Shown here piece by piece: positions 42,075-50,297 of a DNA stretch of 64,000 bases. The translations under genes were made by a program, and so were the position numbers. The stretch is taken from assembly GCF_900101435.1 (NCBI RefSeq), contig NZ_FMZH01000003.1:62001-126000 (forward strand). The letters are read 5' to 3'. How positions within the stretch are numbered: position 1 is the first letter of the stretch; each line of letters opens with the position of its first letter. The stretch is from Pedobacter soli. GTDB taxonomy: Bacteria; Bacteroidota; Bacteroidia; Sphingobacteriales; Sphingobacteriaceae. A model generated the notes under the pieces. That model saw only the letters and a list, made by a program, of their open reading frames with translations, searched no databases and was not told the origin of the DNA.

Positions 42075-43202
42075 TTATTTTTTAGCAGCAGGATCATAAA
42101 TGGCTACAGCCACCCGGCTATCGGCACAGCCATAATATAAAAACCATTTCTTTTTGAAATAAACCAGGCCTTCGATAAAAACTGTACCCGAAGGATATTG
42201 CCCGCTCTTTTCGAAAGGTGCAGTAGGCACAAAAAATGGCTCATCAAGCCTCGCTATTACTTTCGAAGGATTTCTAAGATCGAATAACACCTGCCCGGCC
42301 GAATAGGTATTGGCCACGTAATTGGTATCTCTTTCGGCATCACCTCTGTTCTTTCCATTATATAAAACCAAAATGCCCTTATCTGTAACAATTGCCGGCG
42401 GACCGCACTCAGTCAAATCGCTATCAAAATAACGTTTTCTGGGCTTTATAATCAAATCCAAATCACCATTTGCGTTTAGAGCGGGTTCCCAGTTGATAAG
42501 ATCGGCAGAAGTAGCAATATTCATAAACCTCTCGCCCCAGTACATCATATACCTGCCGTTTATTTTGGCAATTACCTGTTTACCATTTTCAATTTTGGTT
42601 ACAATAGAACCAGATTTACATTTGAGATCCTGAAATTTACCATTATAGGCCTTACTAAACGCAGCACCGTGTTTGGTCCAGTGTTTCAAATCTTTGGAAG
42701 TGGACACAGCCAGGCGGAAAATATTCCGGTTCCATTGGGTATAGAGCATTACATACAATCCTTCTTCAGTAACTGCAATTCGTGGGTCTTCGCAACCACC
42801 CGGCCATTCGTATGCTTTCTGATTGTCTTCATCAGGATAGAGCACCGGCTCCGGGTTCCGCTTCATTTTAATGCCATCATTACTTTCGGCAAGGCCTATT
42901 CTGGAGGTACGCTTGCCAATACCTACTCCCGATCGGTCTTCGCTCCGGTAAAGCACATATATTTTATTTTTGCTTACCACTGCCGCCGGATTAAACACAT
43001 CGCTCGCTTCCCAGGCAATTTTTTGTTTGCTCATCGGATCGAAGAAAAGGCTTTCGGCATTTGGCGAAATAATGGGATTAACACTTTCAGGCCGTACAAA
43101 TGGTCCCAGTGCCCATTCGGGCAACTGCCCCTGGGCATTGGCTGCAAAGGCCAGCGGAAGAAAAAATACAAGCAGGAATAAGCGTAACGCGATTTTGTTC
43201 AT
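42075..43202 (-). CDS. GH130-like glycoside hydrolase/phosphorylase, exported
   Basis: A signal peptide (MNKIALRLFLLVFFLPLAFAANAQ) is followed by a five-bladed beta-propeller sequence. The conserved PGGCEDPRIAV motif places it in or near GH130, which phosphorolyses or hydrolyses beta-mannosides. Further blades show RIGLAESNDG and LTECGPPAIVTDKGILVLYNG. Most GH130 enzymes are intracellular phosphorylases; this one is exported, which suggests a hydrolase of the type seen in Bacteroides. No other mannan genes are adjacent. 375 residues. Confidence 0.82.
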   Translation of the reverse strand: MNKIALRLFLLVFFLPLAFAANAQGQLPEWALGPFVRPESVNPIISPNAESLFFDPMSKQKIAWEASDVFNPAAVVSKNKIYVLYRSEDRSGVGIGKRTSRIGLAESNDGIKMKRNPEPVLYPDEDNQKAYEWPGGCEDPRIAVTEEGLYVMLYTQWNRNIFRLAVSTSKDLKHWTKHGAAFSKAYNGKFQDLKCKSGSIVTKIENGKQVIAKINGRYMMYWGERFMNIATSADLINWEPALNANGDLDLIIKPRKRYFDSDLTECGPPAIVTDKGILVLYNGKNRGDAERDTNYVANTYSAGQVLFDLRNPSKVIARLDEPFFVPTAPFEKSGQYPSGTVFIEGLVYFKKKWFLYYGCADSRVAVAIYDPAAKK

Positions 43203-43394
43203 AAAGCTAAAATACCTAATAAAGCGGGTAATGGTTAGATTACTCCTAATTAAATCAATCGTATTGAAATATGCTATTCAACTTTTTGTCTAAACGTCTC
43301 ATTTTTAAATGAGAATTTCATGGCTCAAATCTTTCTAAATTCAACCACTCTTTCCTTCTTAACCTCAGTCATTTTTTATTATAGTTAAAATTGA

Positions 43395-43402
43395 TATATT
43401 TG
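43395..43402 (+). promoter_or_regulatory. -7 box for oxyR
   Basis: TATATTTG matches TAnnTTTG, 24 nt before the ATG at 43427. Confidence 0.5.
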
Positions 43403-43426
43403 ATATTATAAATAAATTTTAGCTAT

Positions 43427-44359
43427 ATGACTTTAGTTCAGCTCGAATATGTGGTTGCCGTAGATACCTACAGAAGCTTTGTTACCGCTGCAGATAAGTG
43501 TTTTGTTACGCAGCCAACGCTCAGTATGCAGGTACAAAAACTGGAAGAATTGCTCAACGTTAAAATCTTCGACAGGAGCAAGCAACCCGTAAGTCCTACC
43601 GAAATTGGCGTACAGATTATTGCACAAGCCAGAATTGTTTTGCAGGAAAGTGGTAAAATCAAAGAGTTGATCAGCAGTCAGCAACAAGATGTTTTAGGAG
43701 AGCTGAAGATCGGCGTAATCCCTACCATTGCACCTTACTTATTGCCCGAAGTTATTTCGGCTATGTTAGAGAAATACCCTGAACTTAAACTGCTCATTTG
43801 GGAATATACCACCGAAGATATTATCCACCACCTTAAAACAGGGGTATTGGATTGCGGCATTTTAGCCACCCCTTTAACCGACCCCAACATAAACGAAACA
43901 CCGTTATACTACGAAAATTTTGTAAGCTACATTAGTAAAAGCAGCAAATTGTATAAAAAGAAAGCTGTAGATGCCGAAGATTTAAACGACGAAAATATCT
44001 GGCTACTCAACGAAGGGCACTGCATGCGTAATCAGGTACTAAACATTTGCCGTTCAACCAAAAACAACCGGCTGCAGGGGCTGGAATACAACACCGGTAG
44101 TGTAGAAACACTGGTTAGAATGGTTGATTTAAATGGCGGCGCTACTTTATTGCCCGAATTAGCTATTGCCGAGCTTAATGCGAAACAAACCAGTAAAATA
44201 CGTCATTTCAAATCGCCCGAACCCGTACGCGAAATCAGTCTGGTAACACATAAAAACTTCATTAAAAAGCGGATGCTGAATGCTTTAAAAGAAGAAATTT
44301 TAGAAATTATCCCTAAAGCCATGAAGCAAAAAAAGAAAAAGGATATTGTTGGAATTTAG
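43427..44359 (+). CDS. oxyR: OxyR-type hydrogen-peroxide regulator (LysR family)
   Basis: The 310-residue protein has a LysR helix-turn-helix (MTLVQLEYVVAVDTYRSF..., TLSMQVQKLEELL). The peroxide-sensing pair is Cys199 and Cys208 in EGHCMRNQVLNIC, at the same numbers as in E. coli OxyR; disulfide formation there switches on catalase and peroxiredoxin genes. The AhpD-like and superoxide dismutase genes are in the same 6-kb neighbourhood. It stands alone on the plus strand, and its end overlaps the small membrane gene by 4 nt. Confidence 0.92.
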   Translation: MTLVQLEYVVAVDTYRSFVTAADKCFVTQPTLSMQVQKLEELLNVKIFDRSKQPVSPTEIGVQIIAQARIVLQESGKIKELISSQQQDVLGELKIGVIPTIAPYLLPEVISAMLEKYPELKLLIWEYTTEDIIHHLKTGVLDCGILATPLTDPNINETPLYYENFVSYISKSSKLYKKKAVDAEDLNDENIWLLNEGHCMRNQVLNICRSTKNNRLQGLEYNTGSVETLVRMVDLNGGATLLPELAIAELNAKQTSKIRHFKSPEPVREISLVTHKNFIKKRMLNALKEEILEIIPKAMKQKKKKDIVGI

Positions 44360-44586
44360 CTTAATTCCCCTTCCTTGCCTACACGATCGGCCAGCTTATA
44401 GCCTGCTGTATCCGGGTTTTTATCTTCTAAAAAGATAAGGATAAACAATGAAATAACGGGGATTAAAAAAGAGATAAAAAACCAGAACCAGAATTTACGG
44501 CCGGTTCTTTTGGCCAGGAATCCTGCCAATAACTGTGGCGACAACAATAGCCCCAGTACTACCGCGCCAACGAGTATTTCTGGCAT
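44356..44586 (-). CDS. small membrane protein
   Basis: 76 residues with two hydrophobic segments (ILVGAVVLGLLLSPQLLAGFLA and FWFWFFISFLIPVISLFILIFL) joined by a basic loop KRTGRK, and a hydrophilic, acidic tail. No family assigned. The gene overlaps the oxyR stop by 4 nt in convergent orientation, so the two mRNAs would be complementary there. Confidence 0.6.
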   Translation of the reverse strand: MPEILVGAVVLGLLLSPQLLAGFLAKRTGRKFWFWFFISFLIPVISLFILIFLEDKNPDTAGYKLADRVGKEGELS

Positions 44587-44629
44587 CTGTTTAAATTAAT
44601 GAGCGATTGAAAAAAAGGAAAGCTAAGCC

Positions 44630-45082
44630 TTATTGGTTTTGCTTTTCAACCGGTGGTGCAGACAGCAATCCTTTAATATCGCTCTCAACCTCTTCCTCGC
44701 CTTTTTTCTTTTTCTTGTTTTTCTGGCTTTTTCCGCTTAAACGCTCCTCAATAACCTTATCATATTCAAGCTGCTGCTCAGGTCTTAAAACATTGCGGAT
44801 ATTTTTGCTGGTCTCGTTCTGAAGTTTATAGAATTTATCTACATCTTCTTCTTTCGAGTTACCGGCCTGTTGCCTTTTAATTAACTCGGCTTGTTCTTTA
44901 GCCTGGTTATAGGTAAAACTGTAAATCACACTTTTTTGTGTGCCATTTAATTTTAACCTTTTATCCAGTTCATCTACATTTTTTTGTGCAATTTCTGTAG
45001 GTGTGGGCATTTTATTCTGCTGCGCGCTCACCAAACCGTTTACCCCAACCAGAATTAAAAATAAAATTACAAGCCTTTTCAT
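44630..45082 (-). CDS. exported helical protein, Spy/LTXXQ-like
   Basis: The ATG at 45080-45082 gives the signal MKRLVILFLILVGVNGLVSAQ; the frame opens 3 codons earlier. The mature 130 residues are helical, rich in Gln, Lys and Glu. LNGTQKSVIYSFTYNQAKEQAEL and NVLRPEQQLEYDKVIEERL resemble LTxxQ motifs of Spy/CpxP-like periplasmic chaperones. The tail has a KKKKK-rich stretch. The assignment is a weak pattern match. Confidence 0.55.
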   Translation of the reverse strand: MKRLVILFLILVGVNGLVSAQQNKMPTPTEIAQKNVDELDKRLKLNGTQKSVIYSFTYNQAKEQAELIKRQQAGNSKEEDVDKFYKLQNETSKNIRNVLRPEQQLEYDKVIEERLSGKSQKNKKKKKGEEEVESDIKGLLSAPPVEKQNQ

Positions 45083-45127
45083 ATCAAACATTTAATATCT
45101 GCGAAGTTACTTAATTATCTTAAAACA

Positions 45128-45156
45128 AGAAAGTCCCGGTTATGCCGGGACTTTCT
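45128..45156 (-). terminator. terminator of the superoxide dismutase gene
   Basis: A 12-bp perfect stem (45128-45139 with 45145-45156) has a 5-nt loop. On the minus strand it is followed by TTGTTTTA. Confidence 0.85.
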
Positions 45157-45176
45157 AAAATTTTATTGGGTTTTAA

Positions 45177-45785
45177 TTACAATGCTTTTTTGTAAAGCTC
45201 AGCAACGGCATCCCAGTTAATCACGTTCCAGATTGCAGCTAAGTAATCCGGACGTTTGTTTTGATATTTTAAGTAGTAAGCGTGCTCCCAGACATCAATA
45301 CCTAAAATTGGTGTACCTTTTACTTCAGCAATATCCATTAAAGGGTTATCCTGGTTTGGAGTAGAAGAAACCTGAAGTTTTTTATCAGCACCTACTGATA
45401 ACCAGGCCCAACCTGAACCAAAACGGGTTGCACCGGCTTCCTGTAATTTAGTTTTAAGTTCTGCAAACGAACCGAAAGTTTCGTTAATCGCTTTAGCTAA
45501 ATCGCCGGTTGGCTCGCCACCTTTATTTGGACCTAAAATGTTCCAGAATAAAGAGTGGTTATAGTGACCACCACCATTGTTTCTAACAGCAGCAGGGAAT
45601 TTTGAAATATTTTTTACAACGTCTTCAATTTTTGCAGTTGCTTCAGGTTTACCTTCCAAAGCTTTGTTTAGGTTGGTAACATAAGCCTGGTGGTGTTTAT
45701 CATGGTGGATTTCCATGGTAGTTTTATCAATATGCGGTTCTAATGCATCGGTTGCGTAGTGTAACGCAGGTAATTCAAAAGCCAT
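45177..45785 (-). CDS. superoxide dismutase (Fe/Mn)
   Basis: The 202-residue enzyme converts superoxide to peroxide in the cytosol. The metal ligands lie in [13 protein letters not shown], in the helix NHSLFWNIL, and in [21 protein letters not shown], which contains the Asp and His. The GSGWAWL strand is also conserved. Iron and manganese forms cannot be separated by eye. It is monocistronic with a perfect terminator, near oxyR. Confidence 0.95.
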   Translation of the reverse strand: MAFELPALHYATDALEPHIDKTTMEIHHDKHHQAYVTNLNKALEGKPEATAKIEDVVKNISKFPAAVRNNGGGHYNHSLFWNILGPNKGGEPTGDLAKAINETFGSFAELKTKLQEAGATRFGSGWAWLSVGADKKLQVSSTPNQDNPLMDIAEVKGTPILGIDVWEHAYYLKYQNKRPDYLAAIWNVINWDAVAELYKKAL

Positions 45786-45823
45786 AATGTTTTATGTTTA
45801 AGATTTAAAAATGTTTCTTGTAG

Positions 45824-45831
45824 CAAATATA
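45824..45831 (-). promoter_or_regulatory. -7 box for the superoxide dismutase gene
   Basis: Minus-strand TATATTTG matches TAnnTTTG exactly, 39 nt before the start codon. Confidence 0.5.
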
Positions 45832-45947
45832 ACATTAGAACGTTAAGATTTGTTCATGTTATTATCATCAAATGGTTTTCTCTGTATCAGTATTGCTTGA
45901 AAGTTTTAATAATCAATACAATAACAGTCATTTCAATAGCGCAAAAA

Positions 45948-46050
45948 ATGGTTAATGGTTAATGGTTTATAGTTGATAGTCAGATTGGTCTAGTTGATGT
46001 CATCAATTGGCCTTCTTACCATTAACTATCGGCTATTAACCATAAACTAT
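45948..46050. repeat. ATGGTTAAT-type repeats in inverted pair
   Basis: A left tract (45948-45983: ATGGTTAATGGTT, then TATAGTTGATAG) and a right tract (46018-46050) are inverted with respect to each other. The right tract read in reverse matches a piece at 48780-48813 (TTAATAGCC). The right tract touches the 3' end of tadA. Confidence 0.55.
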
Positions 46051-46514
46051 CTCTTTTTCGCAAAGAACCCTTTCATTAACGCAGCACATTCTTCTGCCAT
46101 TACGCCACCTTTCAATACCGTTTTAGGATGTAACAAATTTGCTCCTTTAGAAATAAAGCCTCTTTTCTCTTCCCTGGCACCGTAAACAATGCGACCAATC
46201 TGCGTCCAGTAACTCGCACCGGCGCACATTACACAAGGCTCAATGGTTACATAAAGTGTACAGTCTTTTAAATACTTACCGCCTATGGTTTGCGCCGCCG
46301 AAGTAAAAGCCTGCATCTCGGCATGGGCTGTAACATCGTTAAAACGCTCGGTTAAATTGTAGCCGCGACCAATAACCCGGTTTTTACTGACCACAATTGC
46401 TCCAATGGGGATTTCATCATCGGCCAAAGCTTTTTTAGCTTCTTCAATGGCTAGTTTCATATAATGAATATCTTCTGCTTCGGGATCGGTATCTTCGAAA
46501 TTATAAAAACTCAT
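46047..46514 (-). CDS. tadA: tRNA-specific adenosine deaminase / nucleoside deaminase
   Basis: A 155-residue cytidine-deaminase-fold enzyme with the zinc motif HAE (64-66) and PCVMC (93-97). It opens with an acidic extension and DIHYMKLAIEEAKKAL. It most likely makes inosine at the tRNA-Arg wobble position; guanine deaminase is the alternative in this family. The -7 box ends 4 nt upstream, so the leader is very short. Confidence 0.85.
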   Translation of the reverse strand: MSFYNFEDTDPEAEDIHYMKLAIEEAKKALADDEIPIGAIVVSKNRVIGRGYNLTERFNDVTAHAEMQAFTSAAQTIGGKYLKDCTLYVTIEPCVMCAGASYWTQIGRIVYGAREEKRGFISKGANLLHPKTVLKGGVMAEECAALMKGFFAKKR

Positions 46515-46518
46515 AGGG

Positions 46519-46526
46519 CAAAGATA
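46519..46526 (-). promoter_or_regulatory. -7 box for tadA
   Basis: Minus-strand TATCTTTG matches TAnnTTTG and lies immediately before the start codon, implying an almost leaderless mRNA. No -33 element is obvious. Confidence 0.4.
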
Positions 46527-46558
46527 GGGTTATAATGCGTAAAGACTTCAGCAGTTTT

Positions 46559-46694
46559 GAAACGTAGACCTGAGCGGCCTGACAGGAGAAAAGTTTTTTG
46601 AAGCGCAATGTTGGTGCTAATCGGCTACTACAGTCCTGCTTTCCACTCCAAGTCCTCTCCCAATGAAAAATCGGGATTGCGGGCTTTACGTTTC
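46559..46694. repeat. intergenic element bounded by GAAACGTA / TACGTTTC
   Basis: An 8-bp perfect inverted repeat bounds 136 bp within the 272-nt gap between tadA and csaA. The interior contains CCCAAT and AATCGGGATTG hairpin-like parts and is more GC-rich than its flanks. It encodes nothing convincing. I recall similar text (CTACAATCAGGGCTA) in related genomes, but this needs a search. Confidence 0.4.
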
Positions 46695-46786
46695 AATCAG
46701 GGCTAATTTTGCAAGGCCTGTGCGCAAACTCACGCATTTCCAATCGGAGGTGTGTCGACAACACTCATTAAGTCGGCCAAAAACGA

Positions 46787-47122
46787 TTAAACTAACTTAC
46801 TGCCATTCGGCACCTTGCGCTCTACAGCCGTGAGTACAATATCACCATTTTCATCGGCAAAGCCGGTAACCAAAAACTCCGACATAAATTTCCCAATCTG
46901 TTTTTTCGGAAAATTCGTTACCGCTACAATCTGTCTGCCTGGAAGTTCGGCTAAGGTATAATGTTTGGTAATTTGTGCACTGCTCATTTTAATGCCAAAC
47001 TCACCAAAATCGACCTTAACTTTATAAGCGGGCCTGCGGGCTTCGGGGAACTCGAAGGCTTCCAAAATGGTACCAACCCTTAATTCAACTTTTTCGAAAT
47101 CATCCCAGCTAATCTCTTGCAT
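46787..47122 (-). CDS. csaA: tRNA-binding protein, CsaA-like
   Basis: The 111 residues form a single OB-fold like the C-terminal domain of methionyl-tRNA synthetase. It starts DFEKVELRVGTILEAFEFPEARRPAYKVKVDFG and contains SSAQITKHYTLAELPGRQIVAVTNFPKKQIGKFMSEFLV. CsaA binds tRNA and has been linked to export or chaperone roles. Its stop lies at the start of the repeat-bearing gap; a -7 box (TATTTTTG) is 27 nt upstream. Confidence 0.9.
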   Translation of the reverse strand: MQEISWDDFEKVELRVGTILEAFEFPEARRPAYKVKVDFGEFGIKMSSAQITKHYTLAELPGRQIVAVTNFPKKQIGKFMSEFLVTGFADENGDIVLTAVERKVPNGSKLV

Positions 47123-47148
47123 AGCTTAATTTTAAAATGTATAAAAAA

Positions 47149-47156
47149 CAAAAATA
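47149..47156 (-). promoter_or_regulatory. -7 box for csaA
   Basis: Minus-strand TATTTTTG, 27 nt before the start codon. Confidence 0.4.
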
Positions 47157-47241
47157 TAAATTCCATCGAAAATCTTTAATCATTCCCTAAGCATATAGCA
47201 TCGGGATTTTATAAAAAATTTGCGTTTTATATTTTATCAGC

Positions 47242-47267
47242 TATCTTTATGCAACCGTTTGCATAAA
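47242..47267 (+). promoter_or_regulatory. LacI-type operator overlapping the xylose operon promoter
   Basis: TTTATGCAA and TTGCATAAA (47246-47254, 47259-47267) form a perfect inverted repeat around CCGT. This is the form bound by LacI/GalR-family regulators. A -7-like TATCTTTA (47242-47249) overlaps the left arm, so binding would block transcription. It is 25 nt before xylB. No LacI-family gene is in the window. Confidence 0.7.
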
Positions 47268-47292
47268 CCAAATATAAAATTAGCTAAAAACC

Positions 47293-48777
47293 ATGTATTT
47301 ATTAGGGATTGATTTAGGTACCTCATCTATAAAAGTTGCGCTTGTAGAAATTGCAACACAAAAAAATATAGCTACAGCCCAATACCCCGAAGAAGAAACC
47401 CATATCAAATCATTAAAACCTGGCTGGGCAGAACAATCGCCCAACGAATGGTGGCAAAATGTACAGCAGGCTATTTTAAAATTAAATGCAACCGGCTTAT
47501 TCAACCCGAAAGATATCAGTGCCATCGGTATTGCCTACCAGATGCATGGCCTGGTGGTGGTAGATAAAGATCAAAAAGTACTGCGTGACAGCATTATCTG
47601 GTGCGATAGCAGGGCCGTTGAACTGGGTAACCAGGCTTTTGATAGTATTGGCCATGAGAAATCATTAAAACACTTGCTTAATTCACCGGGTAATTTTACC
47701 GCCTCAAAGCTGGCCTGGGTAAAGGCAAACGAACCCGAAATTTACGCTCAGATAGATAAAATCATGCTCCCCGGCGATTTTATTGCGATGAACTTAACCG
47801 GAGCCATTACCACCAGTATCTCTGCCCTTTCTGAAGGTATTTTTTGGGATTTTGAACAGCACGAAATCTCGAAAGATGTAATGAATTATTATGGTCTGAG
47901 CAATAACCTGATTCCAGAAATAAAGCCACTGTTCTCAAGTCACGGGGCTTTAAAAGCAGATATTGCCAACAACCTTGGCTTAAGTCCGGGTATTCCGGTG
48001 GCCTACAAATCTGGCGACCAGCCCAATAACGCACTTTCTTTAAACGTATTAAAACCTGGCGAGGTGGCCGCAACTGCCGGTACATCGGGTGTTATTTATG
48101 GCGTAAGCGATGATTTGACCTGCGATCAACAATCCAGAGTAAACACCTTTGCACACGTAACTTATACCGAGACTCAAAAACATACTGGCGTTTTGCTCTG
48201 CATTAATGGTACTGGCAGCATGTACAGGTGGGCAAAGCATACTTTTGCGCCGCAATCAACCTACGCAGCATTAAACAGCCTCGCAGCTACTGCTCCAATT
48301 GGCAGCAACGGTTTAAAAGTGCTTGCCTTTGGCAACGGAGCCGAACGCATGCTAAACAATCAATATACCGGCGCACAACTTTTGGGTATCGATTTAAATA
48401 TTCACACCCAGGCTGATATTTTCAGGGCCGTACAAGAAGGCATAGCCTTTTCTTTCCGTTATGGCCTCGATATTATGAGAGCGAACGGCATGAAACCGCA
48501 GGTAATCAGGGCTGGCCGCGCTAATCTTTTTTTAAGTGATGTTTTTGCCCAAACCTTTGTCGATGTAACAGGTATTCCGGTAGAACTCTACGAAAACGAC
48601 GGCAGTGTTGGTGCAGCCTTAGGGGCAGGCATTGGTGCCGGCATTTTCAGCAGTGCTGAAGAAGCTTTTAAACAACATGCTCCAATTAAAACCTTACAGC
48701 CACAAAACAGCGAAGTATACGAACCAATTTATCAGGATTGGAAAAACATATTAGTAAAACAAATTAACAGGAAATAG
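47293..48777 (+). CDS. xylB: xylulokinase
   Basis: An FGGY-family kinase of 494 residues that phosphorylates D-xylulose to xylulose 5-phosphate. It opens YLLGIDLGTSSIKVALVE (phosphate-1 motif). MHGLVVVD and SIIWCDSRA form the sugar-binding site, and the ATP-binding region includes GTSGVIYG and the late VQEGIAFSFRYGLDIM with RAGRANLFL. First gene of the xyl operon; xylA follows after 63 nt. Confidence 0.93.
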   Translation: MYLLGIDLGTSSIKVALVEIATQKNIATAQYPEEETHIKSLKPGWAEQSPNEWWQNVQQAILKLNATGLFNPKDISAIGIAYQMHGLVVVDKDQKVLRDSIIWCDSRAVELGNQAFDSIGHEKSLKHLLNSPGNFTASKLAWVKANEPEIYAQIDKIMLPGDFIAMNLTGAITTSISALSEGIFWDFEQHEISKDVMNYYGLSNNLIPEIKPLFSSHGALKADIANNLGLSPGIPVAYKSGDQPNNALSLNVLKPGEVAATAGTSGVIYGVSDDLTCDQQSRVNTFAHVTYTETQKHTGVLLCINGTGSMYRWAKHTFAPQSTYAALNSLAATAPIGSNGLKVLAFGNGAERMLNNQYTGAQLLGIDLNIHTQADIFRAVQEGIAFSFRYGLDIMRANGMKPQVIRAGRANLFLSDVFAQTFVDVTGIPVELYENDGSVGAALGAGIGAGIFSSAEEAFKQHAPIKTLQPQNSEVYEPIYQDWKNILVKQINRK

Positions 48778-48779
48778 AC

Positions 48780-48813
48780 AATGGTTAATCGTTAATAGCC
48801 TGACTGACTATCA
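48780..48813. repeat. ATGGTTAAT-type repeat copy
   Basis: Between xylB and xylA, ATGGTTAATCGTTAATAGCC is followed by TGACTGACTATCAAC. It matches the tracts at 45948-46050. Confidence 0.55.
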
Positions 48814-48840
48814 ACAAAAAACCAGCAATAAAAAAACACC

Positions 48841-50172
48841 ATGACAAAAGTAGTAACAGGAGCCAAGGAATTTTTCAAAGGCATTGATCAGATTCAATTC
48901 GAGGGTTTAACAAGCGATAACCCTTTAGCATTTAGGTGGTACGATGCCAATAAAGTAGTGGCAGGCAAAACCATGAAAGAGCATTTTAAATTTGCCTGTG
49001 CCTACTGGCATTCTTTTAATGGCAATGGCGCTGATCCTTTTGGCGGTGCAACACATATTTTTCCGTGGGATGAAAAGAAAGATGCCATAGAAAGAGCAAA
49101 AGATAAAATGGATGCGGCTTTCGAATTTATTACCAAAATGCAGATTCCGTACTACTGTTTTCACGATGTGGATGTGGTAGATTATACCGATGATATTGCC
49201 GAAAATGAGCGCAGGCTTGAAACCTTAGTGGACTACGCCAAGCAAAAACAAGCCGAAAGCGGTGTAAAGCTACTTTGGGGAACAGCCAATTTATTTAGCC
49301 ATAAACGCTACATGAATGGTGCGGCTACCAATCCTGATTTTCATGTACTGGCACACGGTGCGGCACAGGTTAAAGCTGCACTTGATGCTACCATTGCACT
49401 TGGGGGCGAAAATTATGTTTTCTGGGGTGGCAGAGAAGGTTACATGAGTCTGCTCAACACCAATATGAAACGCGAGCAGGAGCATTTGGCCAGATTTTTA
49501 CATACTGCTAAAGATTATGCGCGTAAACAGGGTTTTAAAGGCACTTTCTTTATCGAGCCTAAGCCATGCGAGCCATCTAAACACCAGTACGATTACGATG
49601 CAGCCACAGTGAGGGGCTTTTTACAGCAATACGACTTGTTAAACGACTTTAAATTAAACCTGGAGGTTAACCATGCAACCCTTGCCGGACATACTTTCCA
49701 GCACGAACTGCAGGTTGCCGTAGATAACGGATTATTAGGTTCAATTGATGCCAACCGCGGCGATTACCAGAACGGCTGGGATACCGATCAGTTTCCGAAT
49801 GATATTAACGAACTGACAGAAACGATGCTGATTATTTTAGAAGGTGGCGGCTTGCAAGGCGGTGGCGTAAACTTCGATGCCAAGATCCGCCGTAATTCTA
49901 CCGATCCGAAAGATTTATTTTATGCACATGTGGGTGGCATGGATATTTTTGCCAGAGCGTTGGTAACTGCCGATGCCATTTTACAGCAATCTGATTACAA
50001 GAAAGTAAGGACTGAGCGTTATGCTTCGTTCGACGGTGGCAAGGGGGCCGAGTTTGAGCAGGGTAAACTAAGTTTAGAAGATTTAAGAAATTATGCAGCA
50101 GAAAACGGCGAACCAGAAGTACGCAGTGGTAAACAAGAGTATCTGGAAAATTTAATTAACAGATACATCTAA
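48841..50172 (+). CDS. xylA: xylose isomerase
   Basis: This TIM-barrel enzyme converts D-xylose to D-xylulose. The catalytic His-Asp lies in [10 protein letters not shown], the metal-binding Glu is in [17 protein letters not shown], and further metal ligands are in [13 protein letters not shown] and [19 protein letters not shown]. At 443 residues it belongs to the longer class II isomerases typical of Bacteroidota. It is the second gene of the operon. Confidence 0.97.
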   Translation: MTKVVTGAKEFFKGIDQIQFEGLTSDNPLAFRWYDANKVVAGKTMKEHFKFACAYWHSFNGNGADPFGGATHIFPWDEKKDAIERAKDKMDAAFEFITKMQIPYYCFHDVDVVDYTDDIAENERRLETLVDYAKQKQAESGVKLLWGTANLFSHKRYMNGAATNPDFHVLAHGAAQVKAALDATIALGGENYVFWGGREGYMSLLNTNMKREQEHLARFLHTAKDYARKQGFKGTFFIEPKPCEPSKHQYDYDAATVRGFLQQYDLLNDFKLNLEVNHATLAGHTFQHELQVAVDNGLLGSIDANRGDYQNGWDTDQFPNDINELTETMLIILEGGGLQGGGVNFDAKIRRNSTDPKDLFYAHVGGMDIFARALVTADAILQQSDYKKVRTERYASFDGGKGAEFEQGKLSLEDLRNYAAENGEPEVRSGKQEYLENLINRYI

Positions 50173-50236
50173 TTGCAGGCTAAAAGATTAGGTTACAAAA
50201 TAATAAATGTCAATTTAACATTTTATAACAAAAAAA

Positions 50237-50269
50237 TTTGATATTTAACTAATGATTTTACTACATTTA
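50237..50269 (+). promoter_or_regulatory. possible own promoter of the sugar symporter
   Basis: TTTG (50237-50240), a 21-nt spacer and TACATTTA (50262-50269) are near the -33/-7 consensus. The start codon is 28 nt downstream. Confidence 0.4.
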
Positions 50270-50297
50270 GCCTTCTAAACCAAATAACTTATCTTAA

